Source: a bacterium | GTDB lineage: Bacteria; Verrucomicrobiota; Verrucomicrobiia; Limisphaerales; UBA11358 | Assembly (NCBI GenBank): GCA_021781185.1 | Contig: JAJXXI010000159.1 | Location: 1-7,726 of the forward strand | Length of the DNA: 7,726 nt | Reading direction: 5' to 3' | In this document: piece after piece, positions 1 through 5,922 of the stretch | Layout: every line of letters starts with the position of its first letter | Position numbering within the stretch: position 1 is the first letter of the stretch | The notes under the pieces: generated by a model | Told to the model about the DNA's origin: nothing | The model's input: only the letters and a program-made list of their open reading frames with translations | Databases searched by the model: none | Program-made: the position numbers and the translations under genes

Positions 1-2
1 TG

Positions 3-851
3 GAATCCAACGGTTCCACCTCGATGGCGTCCGTCTGTGGCGGCACGCTGGCACTGCTTGATGCCGGTGTTCCGATGATTCGGCCGGTGGCCGGCATCAG
101 CGTCGGCATCTGCACCGAATACAGCGGCGACGCAATTTCCAAATACCAGCTCCTCACCGACATCATCGGGTGGGAAGACGCGTATTGCGACATGGACTGC
201 AAAATCGCCGGCACGGAAAAGGGTATCACCGGCTTCCAACTCGACTTGAAGTTGAAAGGTTTGCCGCACGCCATCATGGAAACTGCGGTGGAAAAAGCCC
301 GCATCGCCCGTCTCGCGATTCTCGCCGAAATGGCCAAGACCATCGCCGAGCCGCGCAAGGAAATCAGCAAATACGCCCCGCGCATCACCACCCTCAAGGT
401 CAATCCCGAGAAGATTGGTGCGATCATTGGACCCGGCGGCAAGAACATCAAGCGCCTCGTCGAGGAATCCGGCTGCGAAATTGACATCGAGGATGATGGC
501 ACGGTCAACATCTTCTCCGTCTCGGCGGAGGGCATGAAGATCGCCGTGGACTCCATTTCCGGAATGACGGCGGAAGCGGAAATCGGCAAGATTTACCGTG
601 GCAAAGTCGTCACCGTGAAAGAATTTGGTGCCTTCGTCGAGTTTCTCCCCGGCAAGGACGGCTTGGTGCATATCAGCGAACTTGCCAACTTCCGCGTGAA
701 AAAGACCGAGGACATCGTGAAGGTCGGCGACGACATCACCGTGAAATGCCTCGGTGTGGATGAAAAAGGCCGCGTCCGTCTTTCTCGCAAAGCCGCGATG
801 GAAGATCGCGACAAGGAAGCGACGGCGGTTGAACAGCCGGCGCAGGCGTGA
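3..851 (+). CDS. pnp: Polyribonucleotide nucleotidyltransferase (PNPase), C-terminal part, 5' end outside the window
   Basis: PNPase degrades RNA 3' to 5' by phosphorolysis, releasing nucleoside diphosphates, and acts as a cytoplasmic trimer in mRNA turnover. The visible 282 residues start inside the second RNase PH domain at the phosphate-binding ESNGSTSMA segment. The catalytic residues matching E. coli D486, D492 and K494 are present as D59, D65 and K67 of this fragment (motifs WED and DMDCK). A KH domain follows with the RNA-binding loop GPGGKN at residues 143-148, then an S1 domain from about residue 195 (GKIYRGKV) to about 264. Only about 18 residues follow S1, so there is no long tail like the RNase E-binding regions of some proteobacterial degradosome partners. 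The reading frame is open to the window edge, so the gene is cut by the window and not broken. It ends in TGA just before a strong terminator. Identification is near certain; the missing N-terminal portion is inferred from the family. Confidence 0.97.
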   Translation, partial: ESNGSTSMASVCGGTLALLDAGVPMIRPVAGISVGICTEYSGDAISKYQLLTDIIGWEDAYCDMDCKIAGTEKGITGFQLDLKLKGLPHAIMETAVEKARIARLAILAEMAKTIAEPRKEISKYAPRITTLKVNPEKIGAIIGPGGKNIKRLVEESGCEIDIEDDGTVNIFSVSAEGMKIAVDSISGMTAEAEIGKIYRGKVVTVKEFGAFVEFLPGKDGLVHISELANFRVKKTEDIVKVGDDITVKCLGVDEKGRVRLSRKAAMEDRDKEATAVEQPAQA

Positions 852-865
852 CCTGATAATAATTC

Positions 866-903
866 AAAGCGTGGATGGCGAAAGTCATCCACGCTTTTTT
901 TTT
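866..903 (+). terminator. Intrinsic terminator of pnp
   Basis: A perfect 9-bp stem (GCGTGGATG at 869-877, CATCCACGC at 886-894) with an 8-base loop is followed by nine T residues (895-903). Three A residues at 866-868 can lengthen the stem by pairing with the first Ts. It begins 15 bases after the pnp stop codon. This separates pnp from the next operon. Confidence 0.93.
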
Positions 904-1035
904 ATAAATCCGTAAAAAAACGCGCTGCCAGTCGTCGTGTTGGCTTTGTTGCTTTCGACCGATGTTTTCTGTGGTCGCCCCAAATTTTCACGGTTGCCGC
1001 GCTTTTTGTTTGTCCAGCCGCAAAATATAACAAGT

Positions 1036-1064
1036 TTGACTCGCCTGCGCGGCGAAAGTAAAAT
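1036..1064 (+). promoter_or_regulatory. Candidate housekeeping promoter for the polyprenyl synthase operon
   Basis: TTGACT at 1036-1041 and TAAAAT at 1059-1064 are separated by exactly 17 bases, a near-consensus sigma70-type arrangement. Transcription would be expected to start near 1071, almost on the tandem ATG codons at 1069 and 1072. Either the message is leaderless, or the true start codon is the later ATG at 1144 with a leader of about 70 bases. The match is by eye and has not been tested. Confidence 0.45.
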
Positions 1065-1068
1065 TCTG

Positions 1069-2115
1069 ATGATGCTGGCTGCTGAACCCAAAGTGGAGAA
1101 TTCTCATCTCAAACACACTTCAGACCCCGCCCGTTCCTGGAAAATGATTGTGGAACCGGTGGAGCCGTTTCTCCATGCGGTGACGCAGCGGTTGATGAAT
1201 CAGGCGCGGGAGTTTGATCCCCAACTGGTTCCGTATGCCGAGCACGCCTTGAACAATGGCGGCAAGCATTTGCGTCCCACCCTGGTGGCGCTGGCGGCCG
1301 GCTGTTTCGGCAAGCCGGATGCATCTCATGTCACGGCGGCGGTCATCATCGAAATGGTTCATCTGGCCACGCTGGTTCACGATGACGTCATGGATGAGGC
1401 GCAAATCCGTCGTGGCAGTCCCACGGTGGCGGCCAAATGGGGCAATGAAATTGCCGTTCTGTTCGGCGACTGCCTGTTTGCGCAGGCGCTGAAGCTCGCC
1501 TCCAATTTTCCCACCACGGAAGTTTGCCGGGCGGTGTCGCTGGCGACCAACACCGTTTGTTCCGGAGAGATTTTGCAGACGCAGCAACGGCGCCGATTTG
1601 AGGCGGCGAAGCGGGATTATTTCCGCGTCATCGAAATGAAGACGGGCGAATTGTTCACGCTTTCCTGCGATCTGGCAGCATTTCTGAGCGGAGCCAAGCC
1701 GGAACATCGGGCGGCGCTGCGTGAATTTGGCGCGGCGGTGGGCACGGCATATCAGGTCTATGACGATTGTGTGGATTTGTTCAGCACGGAGGCGGAGGCG
1801 GGCAAATCACTGGGGACGGATCTGGCGAAGGGCAAATTAACCTGGCCGGTCCTGCTGGCTTGGGAGCGGGCCACGGAGTCTGATCGCAAGACCTTGGAAA
1901 ATTTGATCGTCAAATGGCAGCCGGAAAATCTGGTTGGCGTCAACGGTTTGCTTGCGAGATATGAAACCTTTGGGCCTTCGATTCAGGAAATTGAAAGCTA
2001 TTTGGAAAGGGCGCGCCGGGCCTTGCGGGTGTTGCCGCCTTCGCCGGGGCTGTCGGGATTAATTGGCCTGACCAATTATCTTGCGCAACAAACGGCGGCC
2101 TTGGCAGTTCAATGA
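1069..2115 (+). CDS. Long-chain polyprenyl diphosphate synthase (IspB/octaprenyl synthase-like)
   Basis: It condenses isopentenyl diphosphate onto an allylic diphosphate to build trans-polyprenyl chains for quinone side chains or related lipids. From ATG 1069 (348 aa) the family motifs run in order: GGKHLRP (64-70), first aspartate-rich motif DDVMD (105-109) followed by RRGSPT, KTGEL from K191, second aspartate motif DDCVD (232-236), then GKSLGTDLAKGK. The residue five before the first Asp is Ala, not an aromatic, which in this family goes with long-chain products; the exact length cannot be read. Start choice is uncertain. ATGs lie at 1069, 1072 and 1144, none with a good ribosome binding site. 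The 1144 start gives 323 aa, nearer the usual size, and a promoter-like element ends at 1064. An in-frame GTG at 937 is unlikely because the added residues look unrelated to the family. The stop overlaps the next gene's ATG by four bases, so the two are probably translationally coupled. Confidence 0.93.
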   Translation: MMLAAEPKVENSHLKHTSDPARSWKMIVEPVEPFLHAVTQRLMNQAREFDPQLVPYAEHALNNGGKHLRPTLVALAAGCFGKPDASHVTAAVIIEMVHLATLVHDDVMDEAQIRRGSPTVAAKWGNEIAVLFGDCLFAQALKLASNFPTTEVCRAVSLATNTVCSGEILQTQQRRRFEAAKRDYFRVIEMKTGELFTLSCDLAAFLSGAKPEHRAALREFGAAVGTAYQVYDDCVDLFSTEAEAGKSLGTDLAKGKLTWPVLLAWERATESDRKTLENLIVKWQPENLVGVNGLLARYETFGPSIQEIESYLERARRALRVLPPSPGLSGLIGLTNYLAQQTAALAVQ

Positions 2116-2735
2116 TTATGCCTGAGACCGCTTCCATTCCCGACGCCAGCACGCCTGCCGGTATGTTGGAAGGCGATTTGGTCCGTCGCGCCCGCAATGG
2201 TGATCTGAACGCCTACGATGAGTTGGTAAAACGCTATCAGGAAAGAATTTATGCAACAATTTACCACATGACGGCGAACCATGAGGACGCCAATGATCTG
2301 GCCCAAGACTCGTTTATCAAGGCGTATCGGGCGCTGAAATCATTCAAGGGCGGCTCCAGTTTTTACACCTGGCTTTACCGGATTGCCGTCAACAAGACCA
2401 TTAATTTTCTCAAGCAGCGCAGGAACAAGCATCATTACAGCCTGAACGACTTGGATTTTAATACCGAACATAATCCCGATCTTGTGGCGCTGATTTCCGA
2501 CAAAACGCCGCATCGGGAGGTGGGATTGACGGAACTGCAAAAAAAATTGAACGAAGCATTAATGCGTCTGTCAGAACCTCACAGAATGGTAGTGGTGCTG
2601 CATGACGTGCAAGGGCAGTCGCATGAAGAGATTGCGGAAATCATGGACTGCAACATAGGCACGGTGCGCTCGCGGTTGTTTTACGCCCGCCAGCAACTGC
2701 AGGGCTACTTGGCCGAATACGCGAAATCAACATGA
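2112..2735 (+). CDS. ECF-type (RpoE-like) RNA polymerase sigma factor
   Basis: This sigma70-family group 4 factor would direct RNA polymerase to a specific promoter set in response to a signal. The 207 residues hold region 2 at about 35-104 (NDLAQDSFIKAY from residue 61, then TWLYRIAVN, typical of the core-binding and -10-recognising helices) and region 4 at about 142-198, with a helix-turn-helix of the form SHEEIAEIMDCNIGTVRSRLFYAR. Regions 1 and 3 are absent, as expected for the ECF class. The ATG is embedded in the stop of the synthase gene (ATGA, 2112-2115); a second in-frame ATG at 2118 is possible. The gene overlaps the following membrane-protein gene in the same way (2732-2735), the usual layout of a sigma factor and its anti-sigma factor. 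I found no convincing ECF promoter upstream, so autoregulation cannot be claimed. Family assignment is very secure; the regulon is unknown. Confidence 0.95.
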   Translation: MIMPETASIPDASTPAGMLEGDLVRRARNGDLNAYDELVKRYQERIYATIYHMTANHEDANDLAQDSFIKAYRALKSFKGGSSFYTWLYRIAVNKTINFLKQRRNKHHYSLNDLDFNTEHNPDLVALISDKTPHREVGLTELQKKLNEALMRLSEPHRMVVVLHDVQGQSHEEIAEIMDCNIGTVRSRLFYARQQLQGYLAEYAKST

Positions 2736-3247
2736 ACCAAAACGAAAACAATTTTGAACAGGTCAAGAAGCTGTTAAAGTTGAAGCAGCATGAGATTCCG
2801 CCGCCGGGCTATTTCAGTAGTTTTTCCAGTGAAGTCATCTTGCGCATTCGTGCCGGCGCGGCCGCCCATTCCCAGTCGCTGGCTGAGCGCCTGCAGGCCG
2901 AGGCCGGCTGGTTTCATCGTTTTCTCGGGATTTTTGAATCACGCCCCGGGGTGGTGGGCGGGTTTGCCACCAGCCTTTGTCTACTGCTCCTCATTACGGT
3001 GGTCTTTGCTGATCATTCCGACGTGTCACCAGGCAGCCTGTTGACGGTTTCTGGACCGGTGGCGACAGCGGTGGACCCCATTGCCCCAATAACCACGCAG
3101 CAATTGGTCGCCTCCGTCGGTTCGATGGGTGGCATTGTGGCCAGCACCAATCCGGTGACCAGCCTCCAGCCGGTGACGACATTGTTTGGCCAGCCCGCTT
3201 CCGCCGCGTTGTTTCAGACGGCCAGCTTTGCACCGGCTGGCCAGTAA
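2732..3247 (+). CDS. Single-pass membrane protein with PPPGYF motif, candidate anti-sigma factor
   Basis: I do not recognise a named family for this 171-residue protein. Visible layout: a charged N-terminal segment (1-22), the motif PPPGYF at 23-28 followed by SSFSSEVILRI, an amphipathic region to about 70, one strongly hydrophobic segment at about 73-93 (GVVGGFATSLCLLLLITVVF), and a tail of about 78 residues rich in Ser, Thr, Val, Ala, Gln and Pro with no clear fold. No cleavable signal peptide is seen, so an N-in, C-out topology is likely. Its ATG overlaps the sigma factor's stop (ATGA), which favours equal synthesis of both proteins. Position and topology suggest an anti-sigma factor holding the ECF sigma at the membrane, but the zinc anti-sigma motif HxxxCxxC is absent; its only Cys is in the membrane segment. 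The role is inferred from context alone. The coding frame is secure. Confidence 0.8.
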   Translation: MNQNENNFEQVKKLLKLKQHEIPPPGYFSSFSSEVILRIRAGAAAHSQSLAERLQAEAGWFHRFLGIFESRPGVVGGFATSLCLLLLITVVFADHSDVSPGSLLTVSGPVATAVDPIAPITTQQLVASVGSMGGIVASTNPVTSLQPVTTLFGQPASAALFQTASFAPAGQ

Positions 3248-3255
3248 GTTAAAAT
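3228..3255 (+). promoter_or_regulatory. Weak promoter candidate upstream of parA
   Basis: TTGCAC at 3228-3233 and TAAAAT at 3250-3255 are 16 bases apart, straddling the end of the membrane-protein gene. Transcription would begin near 3262, so the message would carry the 3268-3297 hairpin at its very 5' end. The -10 hexamer is good and the -35 is poor. It is an eye-matched candidate only. Confidence 0.28.
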
Positions 3256-3267
3256 ATTTCCGCTTTT

Positions 3268-3301
3268 GCGCGGTGTGCGCTTGAAACGCCACCGCGCTTT
3301 T
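3268..3301 (+). terminator. Hairpin with short T run ending the sigma factor operon
   Basis: GCGCGGTG (3268-3275) pairs perfectly with CACCGCGC (3290-3297). Inside, GCG (3277-3279) pairs with CGC (3287-3289) after one bulged base. Four T residues follow at 3298-3301, then CATTT. It is GC-rich and lies 20 bases after the operon's last stop, as an intrinsic terminator should, though the T run is short. The parA ATG comes only 10 bases after the stem, so the structure may also affect parA expression. Confidence 0.7.
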
Positions 3302-3307
3302 CATTTA

Positions 3308-4105
3308 ATGCGGCCAGTGCCAACCCAAGTCATCGCCGTTGCCAATCAGAAGGGCGGAGTCGGAAAAACGACCACCGCTGTCAATCTTGCCGCCTGTCTG
3401 GCTGCGCTCGGGAAAAAAGTGCTTCTTTTCGACCTTGATCCGCAGGCCAACGCCACCAGCGGCGTCGGCGTGGAAAAAATCGAAGGTGCCAGCGCCTATC
3501 AAGTCTTGCTTGGCGAGGGCGCGCTGGCCGAAAAGATCAAACCAACGAACTATGACCGACTCGAATTGGTGCCGAGCGAGGTGGACTTATGCGCGGCGGA
3601 CTTGGAACTGGCGCGTTTGGAAAATCATCTGCACCGGCTTCGGCAGGTGCTCCAGCCGGTTCGCGACAGCGGCCGGTTTGACCTGATACTCATTGATTGC
3701 CCGCCGTCACTGGGGATTTTGTCACTTAACGCTTTCACTGCCTGTGATGGCGTTCTCGTGCCCTTGCAATGCGAGTATTACGCGCTGGAGGGCATTTCCA
3801 TGATGAACCGGATACTCGACCAGTTGCGCACTGCGGGCGTGAATCCGCACCTCGAAATTTTCGGCGTGGTAATGACGATGTTTGACGGTCGCACAAAGTT
3901 GTCCAACGAAGTTGTCACCGAAGTCCGCCATCTTCTTGGCCCCAAGGTATTCGACACGGAAATTCCCCGCACAACGCGTCTGGCCGAGGCACCCAGCCAT
4001 GGCAAACCCATTATATACTACGACAAATACAGCACCGGCTCGGCGGCTTACGAGGTGCTGGCGCAGGAGGTCTTGGCGAGACTGGAAGGCAGATTCATTC
4101 AATAG
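3308..4105 (+). CDS. parA: ParA/Soj-type chromosome partitioning ATPase
   Basis: ParA proteins bind DNA non-specifically as ATP dimers and move ParB-bound origins; related proteins position other cargo. This 265-residue protein has the deviant Walker A box KGGVGKT at 15-21, the Walker A' motif FDLDPQAN with D42 and D44, and Walker B ILIDCPP at 127-133 (D130). The C-terminal IPRTTRLAEAPSHGKPIIYYDKYSTGSAAY segment is characteristic of Soj/ParA. There is no N-terminal helix-turn-helix extension, so it matches the short chromosomal type and not the long plasmid type. ATG 3308 was chosen because it places Walker A at the usual distance; an upstream in-frame TTG at 3266 would lie in the terminator hairpin. 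No ribosome binding site is evident. No parB follows; the next gene encodes a desaturase. A role in positioning something other than the chromosome therefore cannot be excluded. Confidence 0.93.
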   Translation: MRPVPTQVIAVANQKGGVGKTTTAVNLAACLAALGKKVLLFDLDPQANATSGVGVEKIEGASAYQVLLGEGALAEKIKPTNYDRLELVPSEVDLCAADLELARLENHLHRLRQVLQPVRDSGRFDLILIDCPPSLGILSLNAFTACDGVLVPLQCEYYALEGISMMNRILDQLRTAGVNPHLEIFGVVMTMFDGRTKLSNEVVTEVRHLLGPKVFDTEIPRTTRLAEAPSHGKPIIYYDKYSTGSAAYEVLAQEVLARLEGRFIQ

Positions 4106-4158
4106 AGAATTTGACTGTAGGCGAGAAAGCGCTGCTTTCAGAGGTTGATAAAACGCGC

Positions 4159-4186
4159 TTGCACCGCTTTGTTTTTGAGCTAATTT
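4159..4186 (+). promoter_or_regulatory. Promoter candidate for the desaturase gene
   Basis: TTGCAC at 4159-4164 and TAATTT at 4181-4186 are spaced by 16 bases in the 96-base gap between parA and the desaturase. The predicted transcription start is near 4193, on or a few bases before the possible start codons (GTG 4193, ATG 4202). The same gap also holds a 6-bp dyad (GAAAGC/GCTTTC, 4125-4139) and an imperfect AAAAC...GTTTT hairpin (4150-4175) that could weakly terminate parA transcription. Confidence 0.28.
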
Positions 4187-4201
4187 GCGCGCGTGAAAAT
4201 A

Positions 4202-5086
4202 ATGGCTTACAAGAAGGCCGACTGGATTCCCGTTCTCTGTGGTCTGGTCCATTTTACCTATCTGATTGGGCTTTTTCTCATTTTCCCCCATGCTCCTTGG
4301 TGGTTGCTCGCGGTGCTTGGGTTTGTTTATTCAGTGAGCATTTCGTGGAACATCAACGGCATTGCGCATAATTTTATTCACAATCCCTATTTTACCTGGG
4401 GGCCGCTCAATTATGCGTTTAGCTGGCTGCTTTCGGTGACGATGGGTTTTTCGCAGCAGTTTTACGATGTGGTTCACACCCGGCATCATCAGGGCAACAG
4501 CGACCGGCCCGGGCCGGATGGGGAAACGGTGGACTGGCTTTCGATCTATCGTCACGGCGATCATGGGGAGCCGGAAAACGTATGGAGCTATGTGTTTTGC
4601 AGCTACTTCCGCGATGATCCCAAGGCGATCTATCGCGAAGTGAAGCGGCGTCGGCCGTTTGACGCCCGATTTGGAGTGTTTGAAATCACTTCCTGGGTCG
4701 CCCTTATGGTTGTTGGATTTGTGTTAAACTGGAAGTTCATGTTTTTTTATCTGCCATTTTATTATTTTGGCCACTGTCTTTCTTATCTGAACGGATATTT
4801 TCTCCACTACGGCGGCAATCCTGATGTCCCGATCGCTTGGGGCGTGAGCAGCTACCATCGGCTCTACAACCTCATCTGGTTTAACAATGGTTATCACGCC
4901 GAGCATCATTTTCGGCCCCAACAGCATTGGACGGAAATGCATGCGCTTCATGAGAAGATCAAGGAGGAGCAGGCTCGCGCCAAAGTGCGGGTGATCAAGC
5001 CGCCGCACGCCCTTGGTTTTCTAGATCCTGACCTGCCGAAGATGGGCCAGGGGTCGCATCCTGATGCGACGGCGTCCGTTTCCTGA
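4202..5086 (+). CDS. Membrane-bound fatty acid desaturase (di-iron, three histidine boxes)
   Basis: The enzyme should insert a double bond into an acyl chain at the inner membrane using O2 and an electron donor. All three iron-binding histidine boxes are visible in the 294-residue protein: HNFIH (56-60), HTRHH (92-96) and HAEHH (232-236, in NNGYHAEHHFRP). Hydrophobic segments lie at about 11-28, 34-50, 65-87, 160-178 and 179-205, giving the usual arrangement with the histidine boxes facing the cytoplasm. Length is normal for a compact bacterial member. ATG 4202 is chosen; a GTG three codons earlier (4193) is the alternative, and neither has a clear ribosome binding site. No ferredoxin, rubredoxin or reductase gene lies nearby, so electrons must come from elsewhere. 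Regiospecificity and substrate (phospholipid acyl chain, acyl-CoA or another lipid) cannot be read from the sequence; a hydroxylase of the same superfamily is possible. Confidence 0.88.
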   Translation: MAYKKADWIPVLCGLVHFTYLIGLFLIFPHAPWWLLAVLGFVYSVSISWNINGIAHNFIHNPYFTWGPLNYAFSWLLSVTMGFSQQFYDVVHTRHHQGNSDRPGPDGETVDWLSIYRHGDHGEPENVWSYVFCSYFRDDPKAIYREVKRRRPFDARFGVFEITSWVALMVVGFVLNWKFMFFYLPFYYFGHCLSYLNGYFLHYGGNPDVPIAWGVSSYHRLYNLIWFNNGYHAEHHFRPQQHWTEMHALHEKIKEEQARAKVRVIKPPHALGFLDPDLPKMGQGSHPDATASVS

Positions 5087-5162
5087 AGACGTAGCTGATT
5101 CAAAATGCCGGGGTAGAATCGGTTCCGGCTTGATCCTGATCGCATCGTTTTGTTGCAACTCA

Positions 5163-5230
5163 CATTACCCTTAATCCGGCAGTTGGGGGGAGCTTGAAAG
5201 TTCTCCCAACTGCCGGATTAAGGGTCAATG
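5163..5230. repeat. Long near-perfect inverted repeat (hairpin element)
   Basis: Bases 5167-5187 are the exact reverse complement of 5205-5225, giving 21 uninterrupted base pairs around a 17-base centre that begins with a run of Gs. Three to four further pairs, two of them G-U in RNA, can form inside. CATT (5163-5166) pairs with AATG (5227-5230) on the outside after one bulged C (5226). CA lies immediately outside both ends. Five Ts occur at 5233-5237, so it could end transcription on the + strand. A REP/MITE-like dispersed element, a pair of fused transposon ends or a strong terminator would all fit; no transposase is present in the window. Confidence 0.9.
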
Positions 5231-5315
5231 CATTTTTCTGGTTTGGTTTTCAAAAAGAGGACATATTTGCCCTCAAATGATACGGTCTGACGAGACTTTT
5301 TCTATTGTAAGCACA

Positions 5316-5339
5316 CAGTCCTGACCCATGTCAGGATTG
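5316..5339. promoter_or_regulatory. 10-bp dyad upstream of the response regulator
   Basis: CAGTCCTGAC (5316-5325) pairs with GTCAGGATTG (5330-5339) around the 4-base centre CCAT, with one G-T mismatch that is G-U in RNA. The core TCCTGAC/GTCAGGA is perfect. There is no T run after it, so it is more likely an operator or mRNA structure than a terminator. It lies 66 bases before the receiver-protein start. Confidence 0.5.
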
Positions 5340-5371
5340 AAGTCATTGACCTTCGGCTTTGCCGGGGATCG

Positions 5372-5399
5372 TTGATGGTCGAAACTCAAAGCCTAAAGC
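5372..5399 (+). promoter_or_regulatory. Weak promoter candidate for the response regulator
   Basis: TTGATG (5372-5377) and TAAAGC (5394-5399), 16 bases apart, would start transcription at about 5406, exactly on the ATG. Only the TTGA of the -35 and TAxA of the -10 fit consensus, so this is a low-confidence call. It is recorded because it would make this gene leaderless, like two others in the window. Confidence 0.2.
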
Positions 5400-5405
5400 A
5401 AAATC

Positions 5406-5771
5406 ATGGCCCAAATACTCTTGGTGGATGACAACGAGCCATTGCTCGAATTAACCGGTCGCGTTCTGCGACGCGCGGGGCATCAGGTGAGCCTGGCAAC
5501 CAACGGCCGGGACGCGCTGAACCTGGTTCAGGACAAGACTTTCGATCTGGTGATCACCGATCTGGTCATGCCCGAAAAAGAGGGCATTGAAACCATTTTG
5601 GAATTGCGGCGGAAATTCCCCGCCCTGCGGATTATCGCCATGTCCGGCGGCGGTCTGGCCGATCCGGAGACCAATCTCAAGCTCGCCCGGCATCTAGGAG
5701 CAGTGCATACTCTCGCCAAGCCCTTTTCCAGCGAGGAATTTTTGGCGGCAGTGGCCAGTGTGCTTTCTTAA
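5406..5771 (+). CDS. Stand-alone receiver-domain response regulator (CheY-like)
   Basis: This 121-residue protein is a single phosphoacceptor receiver domain, cytoplasmic, which would take a phosphoryl group from a histidine kinase and signal by protein-protein contact. Every key residue is in place: the acidic pair D8-D9 that binds magnesium, the phosphorylated aspartate D52 (VITDLVMP), the switch residue S80 (IIAMSGG) and K105 followed by Pro (LAKPF). No DNA-binding or enzymatic output domain follows; the protein ends at the last receiver helix. ATG 5406 gives the exact domain start and no ribosome binding site precedes it. No histidine kinase or chemotaxis gene is adjacent, so the partner is unknown and it could be part of a phosphorelay or a motility-like system elsewhere. 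The next gene starts 151 bases on and encodes a secreted protease; co-transcription is possible because no strong terminator separates them. Confidence 0.94.
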   Translation: MAQILLVDDNEPLLELTGRVLRRAGHQVSLATNGRDALNLVQDKTFDLVITDLVMPEKEGIETILELRRKFPALRIIAMSGGGLADPETNLKLARHLGAVHTLAKPFSSEEFLAAVASVLS

Positions 5772-5922
5772 TGACGGATGGTTGAACTGACCACCAATCA
5801 GACCTGATGCCTTGTGCTTGCCGGTGACGTGGTGGTTTGAAACCTGTTTTCGTGGAAGGTTTGGCGTGTCTCCGGTAAAATGGTTCTTGGTTCCGCCGGC
5901 AACCCATGAGAAAACAGTGCTT

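Larger units (their letters stand above)
5087..5405 (+). other. Non-coding interval with several inverted repeats
   Basis: I find no credible gene in these 319 bases. A weak GC hairpin (GCCGG 5107-5111 with CCGGC 5125-5129, loop side lengthened by G-U pairs) shortly after the desaturase stop may end its transcript, though it has almost no T run. Then come the long inverted repeat (5163-5230), the 10-bp dyad (5316-5339) and a weak promoter candidate before the response regulator. An 8-base GGTCAATG (5223-5230) at the edge of the long repeat recurs inverted as CATTGACC (5344-5351), which may be chance. Confidence 0.6.

Noticed and set aside
593..892. Open frame of 99 codons on the - strand over the end of pnp
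   Set aside because: It lies antisense to the S1 domain, runs into the pnp terminator and has no recognisable domain; it is a shadow of the real gene.
937..1068. Upstream GTG start for the polyprenyl synthase (44 extra residues)
   Set aside because: The added residues do not resemble the family N-terminus, and the promoter-like sequence at 1036-1064 lies inside this stretch.
1120..1707. Open frame of 195 codons on the - strand inside the polyprenyl synthase gene
   Set aside because: It is fully antisense to a gene with intact family motifs, and its product is His/Arg/Gln-rich with no recognisable domain.
3722..4291. Open frame of 189 codons on the - strand across the parA/desaturase junction
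   Set aside because: It overlaps two well-supported genes in antisense and shows no recognisable motif or start signal.
5087..5405. CRISPR array or riboswitch in the non-coding interval
   Set aside because: There are no regularly spaced direct repeats, and the hairpins do not form a riboswitch layout that I recognise.
5812..5922. Upstream TTG start for the protease (37 extra residues)
   Set aside because: It would bury the clear signal peptide that begins at ATG 5923.
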